Counted from the stretch's first letter, positions 18,177-27,357 are shown. The stretch is 44,781 bases of DNA from Polyangiaceae bacterium (GCA_025937895.1 JAICQL010000039.1:1-44781); one strand, 5' to 3'. Notes: generated from the letters alone by a model not told the origin. Numbers and translations are program-made.

Positions 18177-19805
18177 TCACGCGCTCGTGGCCACGGCGTA
18201 GTCGATCGCATCGACCAGAGCTTGCCAGCTGGCCTCGATGATGTTCGCGTGAACCCCGATGGTGTTGAAGCGGCGGCGCTCAATCTCGTGTTCGATGAGC
18301 ACTCGAACCCGAGCACCGGTTCCGTCGGCGGAGTTGACGACCCGCACCTTGTAGTCTGTGAGGGTCATGCGCGCGAGCACGGGAAACGCGCCCTCCAGCG
18401 CCTGGCGTAGCGCGTGACTGAGCGCATCCACGGGCCCGTTGCCCTCCGCTGCGCACAGCCGCGTATGCCCGCCGACGTCCAACTTGACCGTGGCCTCCAC
18501 CGCGTCGTCCCCGCTGCGCCAGCTGGGCGGACCGGCGCTCGCAGACGGCGCGCCTGCTGACACGCTGCGCGAGCGCGCTGCCGTGCCAATGCCGTGAACC
18601 CGATAGTACTTCAGATCGAACGCCGGCTGCAGCCGCCCCAGGTGCCGGCGCACCAGCAGATCAAAGCTGCCGTCGGCCGCCTCGAACGAGTAGCCCTGGT
18701 GCTCCAGCTCCTGCACCTCGTTCAGCACCGCGGCGGCGACGGCCGACTGCCGCAGCTCGGGGTAGCGATCCTCCAGCTTGGCGAGCAGGCTGCTGCGCCC
18801 GGCCATTTCAGAAATGAGCACGCGCCGCACATTGCCCACGCTGGCCGGCACCACGTGCTCGTACGTGCGCTCGTTGCGCTGCATGGCGCTGACGTGCACC
18901 CCGCCTTTGTGCGCGAATGCCGCCGGCCCCACAAAAGGCTGGTTATCCGGGCCCAGCAGGTTGATGCGCTCCCAGACCAGGCGACTGATCTCGGTCAGGC
19001 GGGTGAGCCGCCCCTGGGGCAAACATGTCAGGCCCAGCTTCAGCTCGCAGTTGGCGATGATCTGCGTGAGATCGGCATTTCCACAGCGCTCGCCCACGCC
19101 GTTGATCGTGCCATGCACCTGCACGCACCCGGTCTGGATGGCAGCCAGTGTGTTGGCCGTGGCCAGCCCGCCGTCGTTATGAACGTGGATGCCGAATACC
19201 GCGCCGGGCAAGGTGCGCTGCGCTTCCTGAACTCCCTCGACGATCTGCGCGGGCAGCGAGCCGCCGTTGGTGTCGCACAGGATGATGCGAGACGCCCCGG
19301 CCTCGAAAGCCGCCCGGATCGTGGCGAGCGCGCAGCGCGGATTCGCCCGCCAGCCATCGAAGTAGTGCTCCGCGTCATAGAACACCGGGCGCTCCGTGGC
19401 GCGGCGCAGGAATGCCACGGATTCGCCGATCATGCGGAGATTATCCTCCTCCGACACCCGCAGCGCTTCGGCGATGTGCAGGTCCCACGACTTGCCAAAG
19501 ATGCACGTCACGTCCGCACGGCTGTCGACCAGCGCGCGCAGGTTGGGGTCATCCTCGGCGCGCACGCCGTTGCGGCGGGTGGAGCCGAAAGCGCTGATCT
19601 TGCCCCGGCCAAGACCGCGCGCGCGCACTTCCTCGAAGTAGGCGCGGTCCTTCGGGTTGGACCCGGGCCAGCCACCCTCGATGAAGGCGACGCCCAGCGC
19701 GTCCAGCTCCTCCGTGAGAGCGAGCTTGTCGGCGAGGCTCAAGTCCACGCCGAAGCCCTGCGTTCCGTCGCGCAGGGTTGTGTCGTAGATCTCGAGCGAA
19801 GCCAC
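18177..19805 (-). CDS. cimA: (R)-citramalate synthase
   Basis: A 542-residue enzyme of the LeuA/CimA family, condensing acetyl-CoA with pyruvate to (R)-citramalate, the entry step of the threonine-independent isoleucine route. The catalytic HMGL-like TIM barrel occupies about residues 1-280: YDTTLRDGTQGFGVDLSL at the start, DTNGGSLPAQIVEGV and GIHVHNDGGLATANTLAAI in the middle. A connector follows (FAHKGGVHVSAMQRNERTYEHV), then the C-terminal regulatory LeuA dimerisation domain (about 410-540, ending VDAIDYAVATSA). The family-specific TQGFGV after the TLRD motif separates it from isopropylmalate synthase. Translation starts at a GTG. It stands alone, away from other branched-chain genes, and is divergent from the double-FHA protein. 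Confidence 0.92.
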   Translation of the reverse strand: MASLEIYDTTLRDGTQGFGVDLSLADKLALTEELDALGVAFIEGGWPGSNPKDRAYFEEVRARGLGRGKISAFGSTRRNGVRAEDDPNLRALVDSRADVTCIFGKSWDLHIAEALRVSEEDNLRMIGESVAFLRRATERPVFYDAEHYFDGWRANPRCALATIRAAFEAGASRIILCDTNGGSLPAQIVEGVQEAQRTLPGAVFGIHVHNDGGLATANTLAAIQTGCVQVHGTINGVGERCGNADLTQIIANCELKLGLTCLPQGRLTRLTEISRLVWERINLLGPDNQPFVGPAAFAHKGGVHVSAMQRNERTYEHVVPASVGNVRRVLISEMAGRSSLLAKLEDRYPELRQSAVAAAVLNEVQELEHQGYSFEAADGSFDLLVRRHLGRLQPAFDLKYYRVHGIGTAARSRSVSAGAPSASAGPPSWRSGDDAVEATVKLDVGGHTRLCAAEGNGPVDALSHALRQALEGAFPVLARMTLTDYKVRVVNSADGTGARVRVLIEHEIERRRFNTIGVHANIIEASWQALVDAIDYAVATSA

Positions 19806-19917
19806 GGCCCATTGGAGCCCGCCCCTTCGTCCCCGTCAAGCAAGGTGGCCAAACCGGCCTAACAGCCGAGGATCGAAACACTTGCACGACCCGCGCGCCC
19901 GCGAACATCATTCTCCG

Positions 19918-21456
19918 GTGAGCCAGAATGTGACGGAAAGTCGCGGCGTCGCCGCGCGCGTGGCTCGCTGGTTGGTGCAGAGAGAACGCCCCGACGAAGC
20001 GGTGGCGCTGCTGTCAGCATGGGCCGCGCGCGGACCCAACGACAGCGCGGGGCAAGGCCTGTTGGCAGAGGCGCTGCGCATCGATCCCGGGGCAAAGGCT
20101 GCCCAGCAGGCGTTCGAGCGGATGGAAGGCATCCGCGGCAAACACGAGGAGCTCGAGGCCGCGCTCGAGCGCTTCGATCAGACCGAGCTGGATCGGCTGC
20201 AAAAGAGCCTGGAGGGCCCCACCTTCAAGGGCGCGCAGATCGGCTTCAACAACAACATCCGCGCCAAGGATCAGGTGTTTCACATTCAGACGGAGGACTC
20301 CGGGCTGAATGCGCCGCACGTGATCACGCATCTGTTCGCCGATGGCGGGCGCGTGGTGAAGAGCTTCAAGCGCTCGTACGCCGCCGCCATCGATCGCGAG
20401 CCGGACATCGCGGCGTACGTGCGCCAGCTGATGAAGGCGCAGCACCTGGAGATGGTGTTTGCGCTGCGCAACGGTCAGTTCGACGAGATCCTGGCTGGCA
20501 ACGCCGTGGGCGGGCTGGAGGTGCGCGAGCACTACCCGGACGTGGATCTGTCCAAGCTCAGCGGGGGCCGCTCGGGCGCGCGTCGCCCCGAGCGCGAGAC
20601 GGGCCCGGCACGCGCACCGGAGAAGGTCGCGTCCGCCCCGGCGGCGGCCCCCTCGCCGCCTCCGCCCCCGCCCGTACCGCCAATTGCTCCGGAGCGCCTG
20701 GCAGCGCGCGGCGCTGCTCCCGCGGCGGCCCGCCCGGCGCGCGCGCGCACCGTGCCACAGATCAACCCCACGTCGCCGGCCATGCCCGCCGTGCGCGAGC
20801 AGCGCGAGCTGTACACGCTGCACGTGCTGCGCAGTCTGAGCGGAGGCCCCGGGCGCTACGCCGTGGGCCGGCGCGACACCGTGATCGGCAGCGGTGGCGA
20901 GATCTCGCTGCCGGGAGAGGTGTTCTGCCATCCGCGCGAGGCCACCTTGAAGTACCGCGAGGGGCGCCTGTTCCTCGAGCGCCTGGAGGGCCAGAATGGC
21001 GTGTTCCTGCGCATCCAGAAGCCGGTGGTGATGAACTACGGCGAGGAGTTCATCGTCGGCGATCAGCTGCTGCGCGTGGAGGAGAATCCGGTGAGCGACG
21101 ACGCTCCCGATCCCCATCCGACGTACTTCTACTCGTCGCCGCGCTGGCCCTCATCTTTCCGCGTGGTGCAGGTGCTGGCGGGCGGCGCGCGCGGAGCGTG
21201 CCTGGTGGCGCGCGGCAGCACCCTGCAAGTGGGCTCCGCCATCGGCGATCTGATCTTGAGCAACGATCCGCTGGTGGATGCGCAGCACTGCCTGGTGGAG
21301 GAGCAGGCCGGCAGCATCGTGCTCACCGATCTGGACTCGCGCAACGGCGTGTTCGTGCGCTCGCAGCCGCGGCAAGAGCTGGTGAACGGCGACGAGATCG
21401 TGATCGGCCGCACCCACCTGGTGGTGGATATCGATCCTTCACGCGCGGCTTCCTAG
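19918..21456 (+). CDS. Protein with TPR-like start and two FHA domains
   Basis: About 512 residues from the GTG at 19918 (an upstream in-frame TTG at 19882 is possible). Residues 1-70 are helical and TPR-like (VARWLVQRERPDEAVALLSAW, split here by meaning only). Residues 90-200 are a soluble domain of unknown family beginning GPTFKGAQIGFNNNI. A Pro/Ala-rich linker follows, then two FHA modules. The first (about 310-385: GRYAVGRRDTVIGSGGEISL and GQNGVFL) lacks the usual S/T-x-x-H. The second (about 425-505) has GDLILSNDPLVDAQHC and DSRNGVFV and looks competent to bind phosphothreonine. This suggests a Ser/Thr-kinase signalling adaptor in the cytoplasm. Confidence 0.78.
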   Translation: MSQNVTESRGVAARVARWLVQRERPDEAVALLSAWAARGPNDSAGQGLLAEALRIDPGAKAAQQAFERMEGIRGKHEELEAALERFDQTELDRLQKSLEGPTFKGAQIGFNNNIRAKDQVFHIQTEDSGLNAPHVITHLFADGGRVVKSFKRSYAAAIDREPDIAAYVRQLMKAQHLEMVFALRNGQFDEILAGNAVGGLEVREHYPDVDLSKLSGGRSGARRPERETGPARAPEKVASAPAAAPSPPPPPPVPPIAPERLAARGAAPAAARPARARTVPQINPTSPAMPAVREQRELYTLHVLRSLSGGPGRYAVGRRDTVIGSGGEISLPGEVFCHPREATLKYREGRLFLERLEGQNGVFLRIQKPVVMNYGEEFIVGDQLLRVEENPVSDDAPDPHPTYFYSSPRWPSSFRVVQVLAGGARGACLVARGSTLQVGSAIGDLILSNDPLVDAQHCLVEEQAGSIVLTDLDSRNGVFVRSQPRQELVNGDEIVIGRTHLVVDIDPSRAAS

Positions 21457-21470
21457 CGCGAAGCCGCGCG
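21442..21470. terminator. Bidirectional hairpin over a stop codon
   Basis: CGCGCGGCTTC (21442-21452) pairs perfectly with GAAGCCGCGCG (21460-21470) around a 7-nt loop that contains the TAG stop of the FHA gene. It lies between converging genes and could stop transcription from both sides, but there is no T run, so a Rho-independent role is uncertain. Confidence 0.45.
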
Positions 21471-21501
21471 CCTGATCGTGCCGGCGCGCGCGTGCCGCGT
21501 G

Positions 21502-21726
21502 CTAGCGCTCGGCGCCGGGCTGCAAGGCTTGCTGCGCCTGCTCTGTCTGCTGGCGCTGCTGTTCCTCGGCGATGGGATCCGTCGAGTACATGGCCATCGC
21601 TGCGAAGAAGAGCACGCCCAGCGCCAGCACCAGGCCACCCAGCGCGCCCAGCCTCGTCCACTGGCGGCGGCGGTTTAGCTCGGCGATCAACTGCTCCGGC
21701 AATGCCTGTCCATCCATTGCGTTCAT
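21502..21726 (-). CDS. Small single-TM protein
   Basis: A 74-residue protein from the ATG at 21726, preceded by a strong GGAGGGAAG ribosome-binding site. Residues 1-24 are charged (LIAELNRRRQWTR), one transmembrane helix follows (GALGGLVLALGVLFFAAMAMY, residues about 27-46), and the C-terminal 28 residues are Gln/Glu-rich (EEQQRQQTEQAQQALQ), likely a short coiled coil. No family is recognised. The clear RBS and clean topology support a real gene. It converges with the double-FHA protein gene. Confidence 0.6.
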   Translation of the reverse strand: MNAMDGQALPEQLIAELNRRRQWTRLGALGGLVLALGVLFFAAMAMYSTDPIAEEQQRQQTEQAQQALQPGAER

Positions 21727-21923
21727 GCTTCCCTCCGATCGGTGGAGCGGGACAAAGGCCCCCGCGGGCAGCCCGCATGTACGAAGCCCCAGGAAGGGAG
21801 TCCGCGCGAGCGCGTGCCTCGCGCGATTACCCCCACGCAACCATTGTGGACCCAGAATGGAAATTGGCAAGCCGCGCCGGCGCGGCTGCGCTGCTGCTCA
21901 GAGCCCAGAGCTCAGAGCTCAGC

Positions 21924-22427
21924 TCAGAGCGGGGGCTCGCCCGGATTGCGCATGCGTTGCATGAACCACCACACGTGGCCCTCGGGGTCACGCGCTCCGT
22001 ACGTCCTGTCCGCCCAGTATTCGGCGCCGTAGTCGGTGGTCTCGGGCTGGCGAAAGATCTCCGCGCCCGCCGCTCGTGCCCGCTGGTGGTGCGCGTCCAC
22101 GTCGTCCACGAAAACAGCCAGGCCTTGTGTGTGTTTACCGCCGAGCTGCTCGGGTGAGGCGTAGTGCTGCCGCGGCTTCTCCTGGCCAGCGCGGGCGCCC
22201 TCTCGGTCAGCCGCCTGCTCCTGCTCCGAGTGCGGCTCGGCCTGGCCGACCATGATCAGGCCGTCACCAAAGACCAACTCGGCGTGCTCCACGCGGCCGC
22301 CCTCCCCTTCCACCTTTAGCCGCAGCTCGAAGCCGAAGGCGTTGCACAGCCAGTCGATGCCGGCGTGCGGATCCAGATAATACACGGATGGGGTGATGCG
22401 GGGCCAGCCAGCAGGGGTGGGTTTCAT
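21924..22427 (-). CDS. VOC-fold (glyoxalase/PhnB-like) protein
   Basis: A 167-residue protein of the vicinal-oxygen-chelate superfamily. The pattern ITPSVYYLDPHAGIDWLCNAFGFE at the start, HAELVFGDGLIMVGQ in the middle, and YWADRTYGARDPEGHVWWF at the end is that of PhnB-like VOC proteins. The second half has an insert (about residues 75-100, rich in Glu/Gln/His). VOC members include metal-dependent lyases, dioxygenases and drug-binding resistance proteins; no substrate can be named. The start is supported by GAGGAGAG just upstream. Confidence 0.85.
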   Translation of the reverse strand: MKPTPAGWPRITPSVYYLDPHAGIDWLCNAFGFELRLKVEGEGGRVEHAELVFGDGLIMVGQAEPHSEQEQAADREGARAGQEKPRQHYASPEQLGGKHTQGLAVFVDDVDAHHQRARAAGAEIFRQPETTDYGAEYWADRTYGARDPEGHVWWFMQRMRNPGEPPL

Positions 22428-22681
22428 CTCTACTCTCCTCTCTCGTGGGTTGCACGGTAATTATCAATTTTTGAAACTATTTTTCCAACTGAAAACCATC
22501 ACCACGCCACCTCGTGTCGCACGCCGCCCCGCAGCCCTCCGGGACAACCGGCGCTCGCGCGCCTGCGCCGCCCCCTGCGCCGCTCGGCTCCGCTCTGTTT
22601 CACCAGCACCGTGAGCCGCCGCTGGGGGGCCGGTGAAAATACCCGTCGCCTCGCCCGGGGTGGGCTACTAGCGTCCGGCCC

Positions 22682-23860
22682 GTGCAGCACCGGCAAGAGA
22701 AGGTTCGCCTGGGGGTCATTGGTGTCGGCAACATGGGCAGCGTCCATGCCCGTGAGCTGCGCGCTGGCCGCGTGCCGCACGCCGAGCTGAGCGCCGTGTG
22801 CGACGTGGAGCCCGCCGCCCTCGAGCCATTTGCCGGCGTGCCGAGCTTCCGCGACAGCTCGGAGCTGCTGCGCTCGGGGCTGGTGGACGCCGTGATCATC
22901 GCCACGCCCCACTACGATCACACGCCGATCAGCATCGACGCGCTGGGGGTGGGCCTACACGTGCTGTCGGAGAAGCCGCTGGCCGTGCACAAGGCGGACT
23001 GCGAGATGATGCTGGAGGCGTACCGGCGCCGGCCCAACCCCGAGCAGCTGTTCGCCGAGATGTTCAATCAGCGGCTGGAGCCGCGCTTTCAGAAGCTGCG
23101 CGCGCTGGTCCAGGGCGGTGAGCTGGGAGAGCTGCACCGCATCAACTGGATCATCACCGACTGGTTCCGGACCGAAGCCTATTATCGAGCCGGCGGCTGG
23201 CGTGCCACGTGGCGGGGCGAGGGCGGCGGCGTGCTGCTCAATCAGTGCCCGCACAACCTCGATCTCTGGCAATGGATCTTCGGCATGCCGCAGCGGGTCC
23301 GCGCGTTCTGCGGCTTCGGGCGCTTCCACGACATCGAGGTGGAAGATCAGGTCACCGCGTACCTCGAGTACGACAGCGGGATCACGGGCGTGTTCGTGAC
23401 CACCACCGGCGAGGCGCCGGGGACCAATCGGCTGGAGGTGGCGGGCGAGCGCGGCAAGCTGGTGCTGGAGGGCGGCGCCCTGCACTTCACGCGCAACGAG
23501 GTGTCGGCAAGCGAGTTCAGCCGCACCACGCGCGAGCGGTTCGCAACCCCGCCGGTCTGGAACGTACAGGTGCCGCTGCCGCAGGCGGCGCCACAGCACC
23601 TGGGCATCGTGCACAACTTCGTGCGCGCCATCCTCGACGGGGAGCCGCTGGTGGCTCCGGCGGTCGAGGGCATCCACAGCGTGGAGCTGGCAAACGCCAT
23701 GATCTACTCCGCGCTCCAGGCAGAGACGGTGTCGCTGCCGCTCGACTCCACCGCCTACTCGGCAGAGCTGGAGCGCTTGATCCGCGAGTCGCGGCACGAG
23801 AAGCCAAAGGCGGCAGCCCCGCCACGGCGTGACGATTTCGCGCGCTCCTTCGGCTCCTGA
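22682..23860 (+). CDS. Gfo/Idh/MocA-family oxidoreductase
   Basis: A 392-residue NAD(P)-dependent oxidoreductase with a GTG start. The Rossmann domain opens with VRLGVIGVGNMGSVHARELR and has the SEKPLAVHKADCEMM block (EKP motif) characteristic of the family. The C-terminal substrate domain contains GGGVLLNQCPHNLDLWQWIFG with the catalytic-type Asp/His positions. Members oxidise or reduce sugars, inositols and related cyclic alcohols. The substrate is not evident and no sugar operon surrounds it. It lies divergently from the VOC protein gene and appears monocistronic. Confidence 0.9.
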   Translation: MQHRQEKVRLGVIGVGNMGSVHARELRAGRVPHAELSAVCDVEPAALEPFAGVPSFRDSSELLRSGLVDAVIIATPHYDHTPISIDALGVGLHVLSEKPLAVHKADCEMMLEAYRRRPNPEQLFAEMFNQRLEPRFQKLRALVQGGELGELHRINWIITDWFRTEAYYRAGGWRATWRGEGGGVLLNQCPHNLDLWQWIFGMPQRVRAFCGFGRFHDIEVEDQVTAYLEYDSGITGVFVTTTGEAPGTNRLEVAGERGKLVLEGGALHFTRNEVSASEFSRTTRERFATPPVWNVQVPLPQAAPQHLGIVHNFVRAILDGEPLVAPAVEGIHSVELANAMIYSALQAETVSLPLDSTAYSAELERLIRESRHEKPKAAAPPRRDDFARSFGS

Positions 23861-24060
23861 CGCGCAGCGCAGGCCCCGGCGTCCCTGGCGAGCCGCGCTC
23901 GCACGAGCAGAACCATTGGAAAGATCGCGCAGGGCGAGCACTCACGAGTGCGGCGCATTGCTGTCGTGAGCGAGTCGTTCAGGGTGGGTTGATGTACTCC
24001 GGGCACTCCGACTAAGGTCGCGCCGTCTCGACAGAGATTCCGCGATCCGGAGGAAAACCC

Positions 24061-24819
24061 ATGATGATTGCTTCATTCACTCGTGCTTCTGCCCTTCGTT
24101 CCATCATCCAGCGTGCCGCCACCGTGCTCGGCTGTGTTTGCGCGCTCGCCGCCCTGAGCGGCTGCGGCGACGAGGAGGATGACCCGGAGAGCACGACGGC
24201 AGGCAACCAGCCGGGCTCCAACCTCAGCTTCTTCGTCACCAGCAGCACGCACGATGGCAACCTCGGCGGGCTCGAGGGTGCTGATCGCATCTGCGACGAG
24301 CTGGCCACGGCGGTGGGCGCTGGCGACAAGACCTGGCGCGCCTACCTCAGCACGGCCAACAACGGCTCGCCCCAGCACGCGCGCGACCGCATCGGCACGG
24401 GGCCGTGGATGAACGCCATGGGCATGATGGTGGCCGCCAATCTGGACGCGCTGCACTCGCTCACCGGCGACGCGGACCTGTTCATCGACGAGCGCGGTCA
24501 GCCCATCAACGGCCAGTGGAACGGCGTGGCACCGAACCAGCACGACATCATCACGGGCTCCGGCTCTGATGGCCGCCTCATCAGCACGCTCGACCCGAAC
24601 ACGAACATGCCGCAGCAGACGACCTGCAACGACTGGACGTCCAACACCGTGACCCCGGGCCCGCAGGTGGGGCACAGCGACGGCATGGGTCCGATGATGA
24701 ACACCGCCGAGCCTCGCTTCACCTCATGGAACGGCGGGCACGCCACGCCGGGCTGCAGCAGCGCCGCGCTGCAGATGACGGGCGGCGCAGGCCGCTTCTA
24801 CTGCTTCGCAGCCAACTGA
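24061..24819 (+). CDS. Lipoprotein with DUF1554-like domain
   Basis: A 252-residue lipoprotein. GGAGG lies just before the ATG. The signal peptide ends LAALSGC with Cys35 as lipidation site, followed by an acidic spacer (DEEDDPEST). The mature domain starts FFVTSSTHDGNLGGLEGADRICDELA and ends with paired Cys (GCSSAAL... and RFYCFAAN), the pattern of DUF1554, a lectin-like extracellular domain often found in Leptospira and myxobacterial surface proteins. Several Cys residues could form disulfides. A cell-surface binding role is plausible but unproven. Confidence 0.8.
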   Translation: MMIASFTRASALRSIIQRAATVLGCVCALAALSGCGDEEDDPESTTAGNQPGSNLSFFVTSSTHDGNLGGLEGADRICDELATAVGAGDKTWRAYLSTANNGSPQHARDRIGTGPWMNAMGMMVAANLDALHSLTGDADLFIDERGQPINGQWNGVAPNQHDIITGSGSDGRLISTLDPNTNMPQQTTCNDWTSNTVTPGPQVGHSDGMGPMMNTAEPRFTSWNGGHATPGCSSAALQMTGGAGRFYCFAAN

Positions 24820-24840
24820 CGTTCGCCGGCAGTCACGCTC

Positions 24841-24867
24841 GCGCCGCTCCGATTGCGGGGGCGGCGC
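24841..24867. terminator. Hairpin between convergent genes
   Basis: GCGCCGCTCC (24841-24850) pairs with GGGGCGGCGC (24858-24867), 10 bp with one G-T wobble, around the loop GATTGCG. It lies between the DUF1554-like lipoprotein (+) and a VOC protein (-), so it may end both transcripts. No T run follows on either strand. Confidence 0.4.
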
Positions 24868-24879
24868 AGCGTGCCCTGC

Positions 24880-25269
24880 TCACTCTGGATCGTGACAGAC
24901 GGCCTCGATGTTGTGCCCGTCAGGGTCGAGCACGAAGGCTCCGTAGTAGTTGGGGTGATAATGCGGGCGCGGCCCCGGAGCGCCGTTGTCCTTGCCGCCC
25001 GCGGCCAGCGCCGCCTTGTAAAACTCGTCGACCTGCTTGCGGCTCGACGCTGCAAAGGCGATGTGGCTGCGCTCCTTCGGCTGTGCCTCTTGCAGCCAGA
25101 AATCCGCCTTGGGCGCCACCCCGAGCCCGAGCACCACGATGCCGCCCGTGTGCTCCTTCGGCAGCTCCATCAGCACCGCGTAGCCCAGCGGCGCCAGCGC
25201 CTGCTCGTAGAATCTCCGGCTCTGCGCCGGATTGCTCATCTTCACACCGGTGTGGTCGATCATGGCCAT
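24880..25269 (-). CDS. VOC-fold (glyoxalase-like) protein
   Basis: A 129-residue single VOC domain from the ATG at 25269; the open frame runs further upstream without coding character. It opens MIDHTGVKMSNPAQSRRFYE, the usual first beta-alpha unit with a metal-site His, and ends PNYYGAFVLDPDGHNIEAV with the second metal-site Glu. SHIAFAASSRKQVDEFYKAAL is the second repeat. This is the small glyoxalase/bleomycin-resistance-like type, which may be a lyase or a binding protein. The substrate is unknown. It is divergent from trpD. Confidence 0.87.
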   Translation of the reverse strand: MAMIDHTGVKMSNPAQSRRFYEQALAPLGYAVLMELPKEHTGGIVVLGLGVAPKADFWLQEAQPKERSHIAFAASSRKQVDEFYKAALAAGGKDNGAPGPRPHYHPNYYGAFVLDPDGHNIEAVCHDPE

Positions 25270-25415
25270 CGCACATGCCACCGGAGGCCGCCGCTGTCCA
25301 GGTTGACGGCGGTGCGCTGCCGCCCCAGGTCTCGAGCAACCTGGAGGCGGCGCGCCTATCGGCTGCCCCGGCTTTCGCCGTAAGAGCAGCGGAGGGCCGC
25401 CGCCGCGCGCCACCT

Positions 25416-25420
25416 GGAGG
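25416..25420 (+). promoter_or_regulatory. Ribosome-binding site deciding the trpD start
   Basis: GGAGG four bases before the GTG at 25425. The first ATG in the frame (25443) has no such site, and the frame is open for 700 bp further upstream through clearly non-coding sequence, so this site fixes the GTG as the best start. Confidence 0.55.
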
Positions 25421-25424
25421 GACT

Positions 25425-26486
25425 GTGCACAACACCAAGCGAATGACCCCGCCGCCCAGCTTCTCGCAGGTTTTCGCGGAGCTACAGGCGGAGCGCACGA
25501 TGAGCCCGCTGATCGCCCGGCGCGTGTTCGACTCGATCCTGGCCGGCGGCTGGACACCGGTGCAGATCGGCGCCTTCTTGGTCTCGCTCGAGCTGCTCGG
25601 GGAGAGTGGCACCATCCTGGGCGTGGCCGCCAAGGCGATGCGCGCCCGGATGGTGGAGCTGAAGCACAACCTGCCGCTGGTGTTCGACATCTGCGGCACC
25701 GGGGGAGACGGCAAGAACAGCGTCAACGTCTCCACTGGCGCAGCCATCATCGTCGCCGCGGCGGGCGTGCCCGTGGCCAAGCACGGCAACCGCGCTGCCA
25801 GCAGCCGTGCGGGTGCCGCCGACGTGCTGGGCGCGCTGGGCATCCCGATCGAGATGCCACCGGCCTCCGCGCTGGAGGTGCTGCGCGCTTGCAACATCTG
25901 CTTCCTGTTCGCGCAGGAGTATCACCCCGCGCTCAAATATGCGGCAGGGCCCCGGCGCGAGCTGGGCGTGCCGACGGTGTTCAATCTGCTCGGTCCACTG
26001 TGCAATCCCGCGCAGGCGACCCACCAGCTGATCGGCACCTACTCGGAGGAGCTGCGGCCGGCGATGGCTGCGGCGCTCGCAGGGCTGGGGGTGAAGGGCG
26101 CCTGGGTGGTGCGCTCGGAGGATGGTCTGGACGAGATCAGCCCGTTTGCGCCCACCCGCGTGAGCGTGCTCACCAGCGGGCGAGTGGAGGAAGGCGTGGT
26201 CACGCCGGAAGACTTTGGGCTGCGGCGCAGCCCACCGGGCGCCATCGACGGCGGCGATGCGCAGCGCAACGCCGGCATCCTGCGCGAGGTGTTGAGCGGC
26301 GCACCGCACCCCGCGCGCGGCGCGCTGGTGTTGAACGCTGCCGCCGGTCTGGCCATCAGCAAGGATCTGCGCCTGCAGGAGGCGGCCGCGCTCGCCGAGA
26401 AGATGATCGACAGCGGCAAGGCGCGGGAGACGCTGGAGAGCTGGCGCACGGCGGCGAAGGCGAAGGCGCCCAATGTTGCCAGCTGA
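25425..26486 (+). CDS. trpD: Anthranilate phosphoribosyltransferase
   Basis: A 353-residue enzyme of tryptophan synthesis that joins anthranilate and phosphoribosyl pyrophosphate. The helical N-domain is followed by the PRPP loop FDICGTGGDGKNSVNVSTGAA, the VAKHGNRAASSRAGAADVLGALG block, and the anthranilate-site region EYHPALKYAAGPRRELGV...FNLLGPLCNPA. All expected motifs are intact. The GTG start is set by a GGAGG site. No other trp genes lie nearby, so it is a scattered trp gene. It converges with the GST-like gene. Confidence 0.95.
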   Translation: MHNTKRMTPPPSFSQVFAELQAERTMSPLIARRVFDSILAGGWTPVQIGAFLVSLELLGESGTILGVAAKAMRARMVELKHNLPLVFDICGTGGDGKNSVNVSTGAAIIVAAAGVPVAKHGNRAASSRAGAADVLGALGIPIEMPPASALEVLRACNICFLFAQEYHPALKYAAGPRRELGVPTVFNLLGPLCNPAQATHQLIGTYSEELRPAMAAALAGLGVKGAWVVRSEDGLDEISPFAPTRVSVLTSGRVEEGVVTPEDFGLRRSPPGAIDGGDAQRNAGILREVLSGAPHPARGALVLNAAAGLAISKDLRLQEAAALAEKMIDSGKARETLESWRTAAKAKAPNVAS

Positions 26487-26496
26487 GGTTGCGCCT

Positions 26497-27288
26497 TCAC
26501 GACGCGGCCAGCTGCTCAGCGCGCCGGGCTCGCTCCGGCTTCGCGCGGTGCCGCTCGTACAGCTGATCCCGCCACGCGATGAGCTCTGGGTAGCGCGCTG
26601 CCAGCGCCGGCTTGGTCCAGGCGCGGCGCATGCCGGGCCCGAGCCGCAGGTAACGATCGGCCACAGGCACCACCCCTTGCAGCATCGATGCGGCGATGAT
26701 GTCTGCGTAGCTGAAGCGACCGAGCACGTAGCTCGCGCCCTGCAGCGCGCTGCGCAACGCCTCGAGCCCCTCGCACAGCACGCGCTCGGCGGCGGCGGTG
26801 CCCGCCAGATCGAGCTGGTACTTGCGCGCGAACCAGCGCATGCCAAAGCGGGTGCCGGGGCGCAGTAACCGGCGCAAGAGGCGAGGCACCTGCCCTGGCA
26901 ACGACTCCTCCAGCGCCTCATCGCTGGCGAGCATGCTGGCCACCGTGAGCGCCCGCCCCGCGGACATCCTGATCTCAGCCCGCTCGTGCCAGCCGCGGAT
27001 CTCCTGCTCCAGCTCGGGCGGTAGCAGCTTCTCTCCGTGCCCCTCACGGTCGGCGTAACGAGCGATATCCCAGCTATTGGTGAGCACGCGCTCGCCCTCC
27101 ACCAGCACCGGCACCGTGGCGCGCCCCTCTGGGTTGCCGAGCAAGCGGCGCAGGCGGCGCTCACCCATGAAGGGCACGTGCTCGATCTCGCGGTACGCGA
27201 GGCGGTGATGATCGAGCACCCAGCGGGCACGCTCCGACCAGGGCGAGATCTTCAACGCGTACAGACACCGGAGGCTCGGTGAGCTCAT
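26497..27288 (-). CDS. Glutathione S-transferase-like protein
   Basis: A 263-residue protein with an N-terminal thioredoxin-like GST domain (residues 1-80: LYALKISPWSERARWVLDHH, GRATVPVLVEGERVLTNSWDIARYAD) and an all-helical C-terminal domain (about 100-235) with GRFSYADIIAASMLQ in the usual N-capping/hydrophobic-staple position. The active-site region has Ser rather than the Cys of omega/beta types (SPWSERARW). Family members conjugate or reduce with glutathione; the exact class is unclear. The ORF is open upstream to 27594, but the ATG at 27288 starts the domain correctly. Confidence 0.82.
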   Translation of the reverse strand: MSSPSLRCLYALKISPWSERARWVLDHHRLAYREIEHVPFMGERRLRRLLGNPEGRATVPVLVEGERVLTNSWDIARYADREGHGEKLLPPELEQEIRGWHERAEIRMSAGRALTVASMLASDEALEESLPGQVPRLLRRLLRPGTRFGMRWFARKYQLDLAGTAAAERVLCEGLEALRSALQGASYVLGRFSYADIIAASMLQGVVPVADRYLRLGPGMRRAWTKPALAARYPELIAWRDQLYERHRAKPERARRAEQLAAS

Positions 27289-27357
27289 TGGCGTAAGCTC
27301 GAGCGGCGCCCCGATGGCGTCAAGGCCATCTGGCGCCCCGGTGACTGAAAGTGAAGC

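Noticed and set aside
21895..21935. Short AGAGCTC tandem repeats
   Set aside because: Only a few imperfect 7-9 bp units at a gene end; likely slippage with no evidence of function.
20019..22157. 712-residue plus-strand frame overlapping the double-FHA gene
   Set aside because: It is a shifted frame of the FHA gene running on through the convergent small-TM gene; no domain and Arg/Gly/Ala-rich composition.
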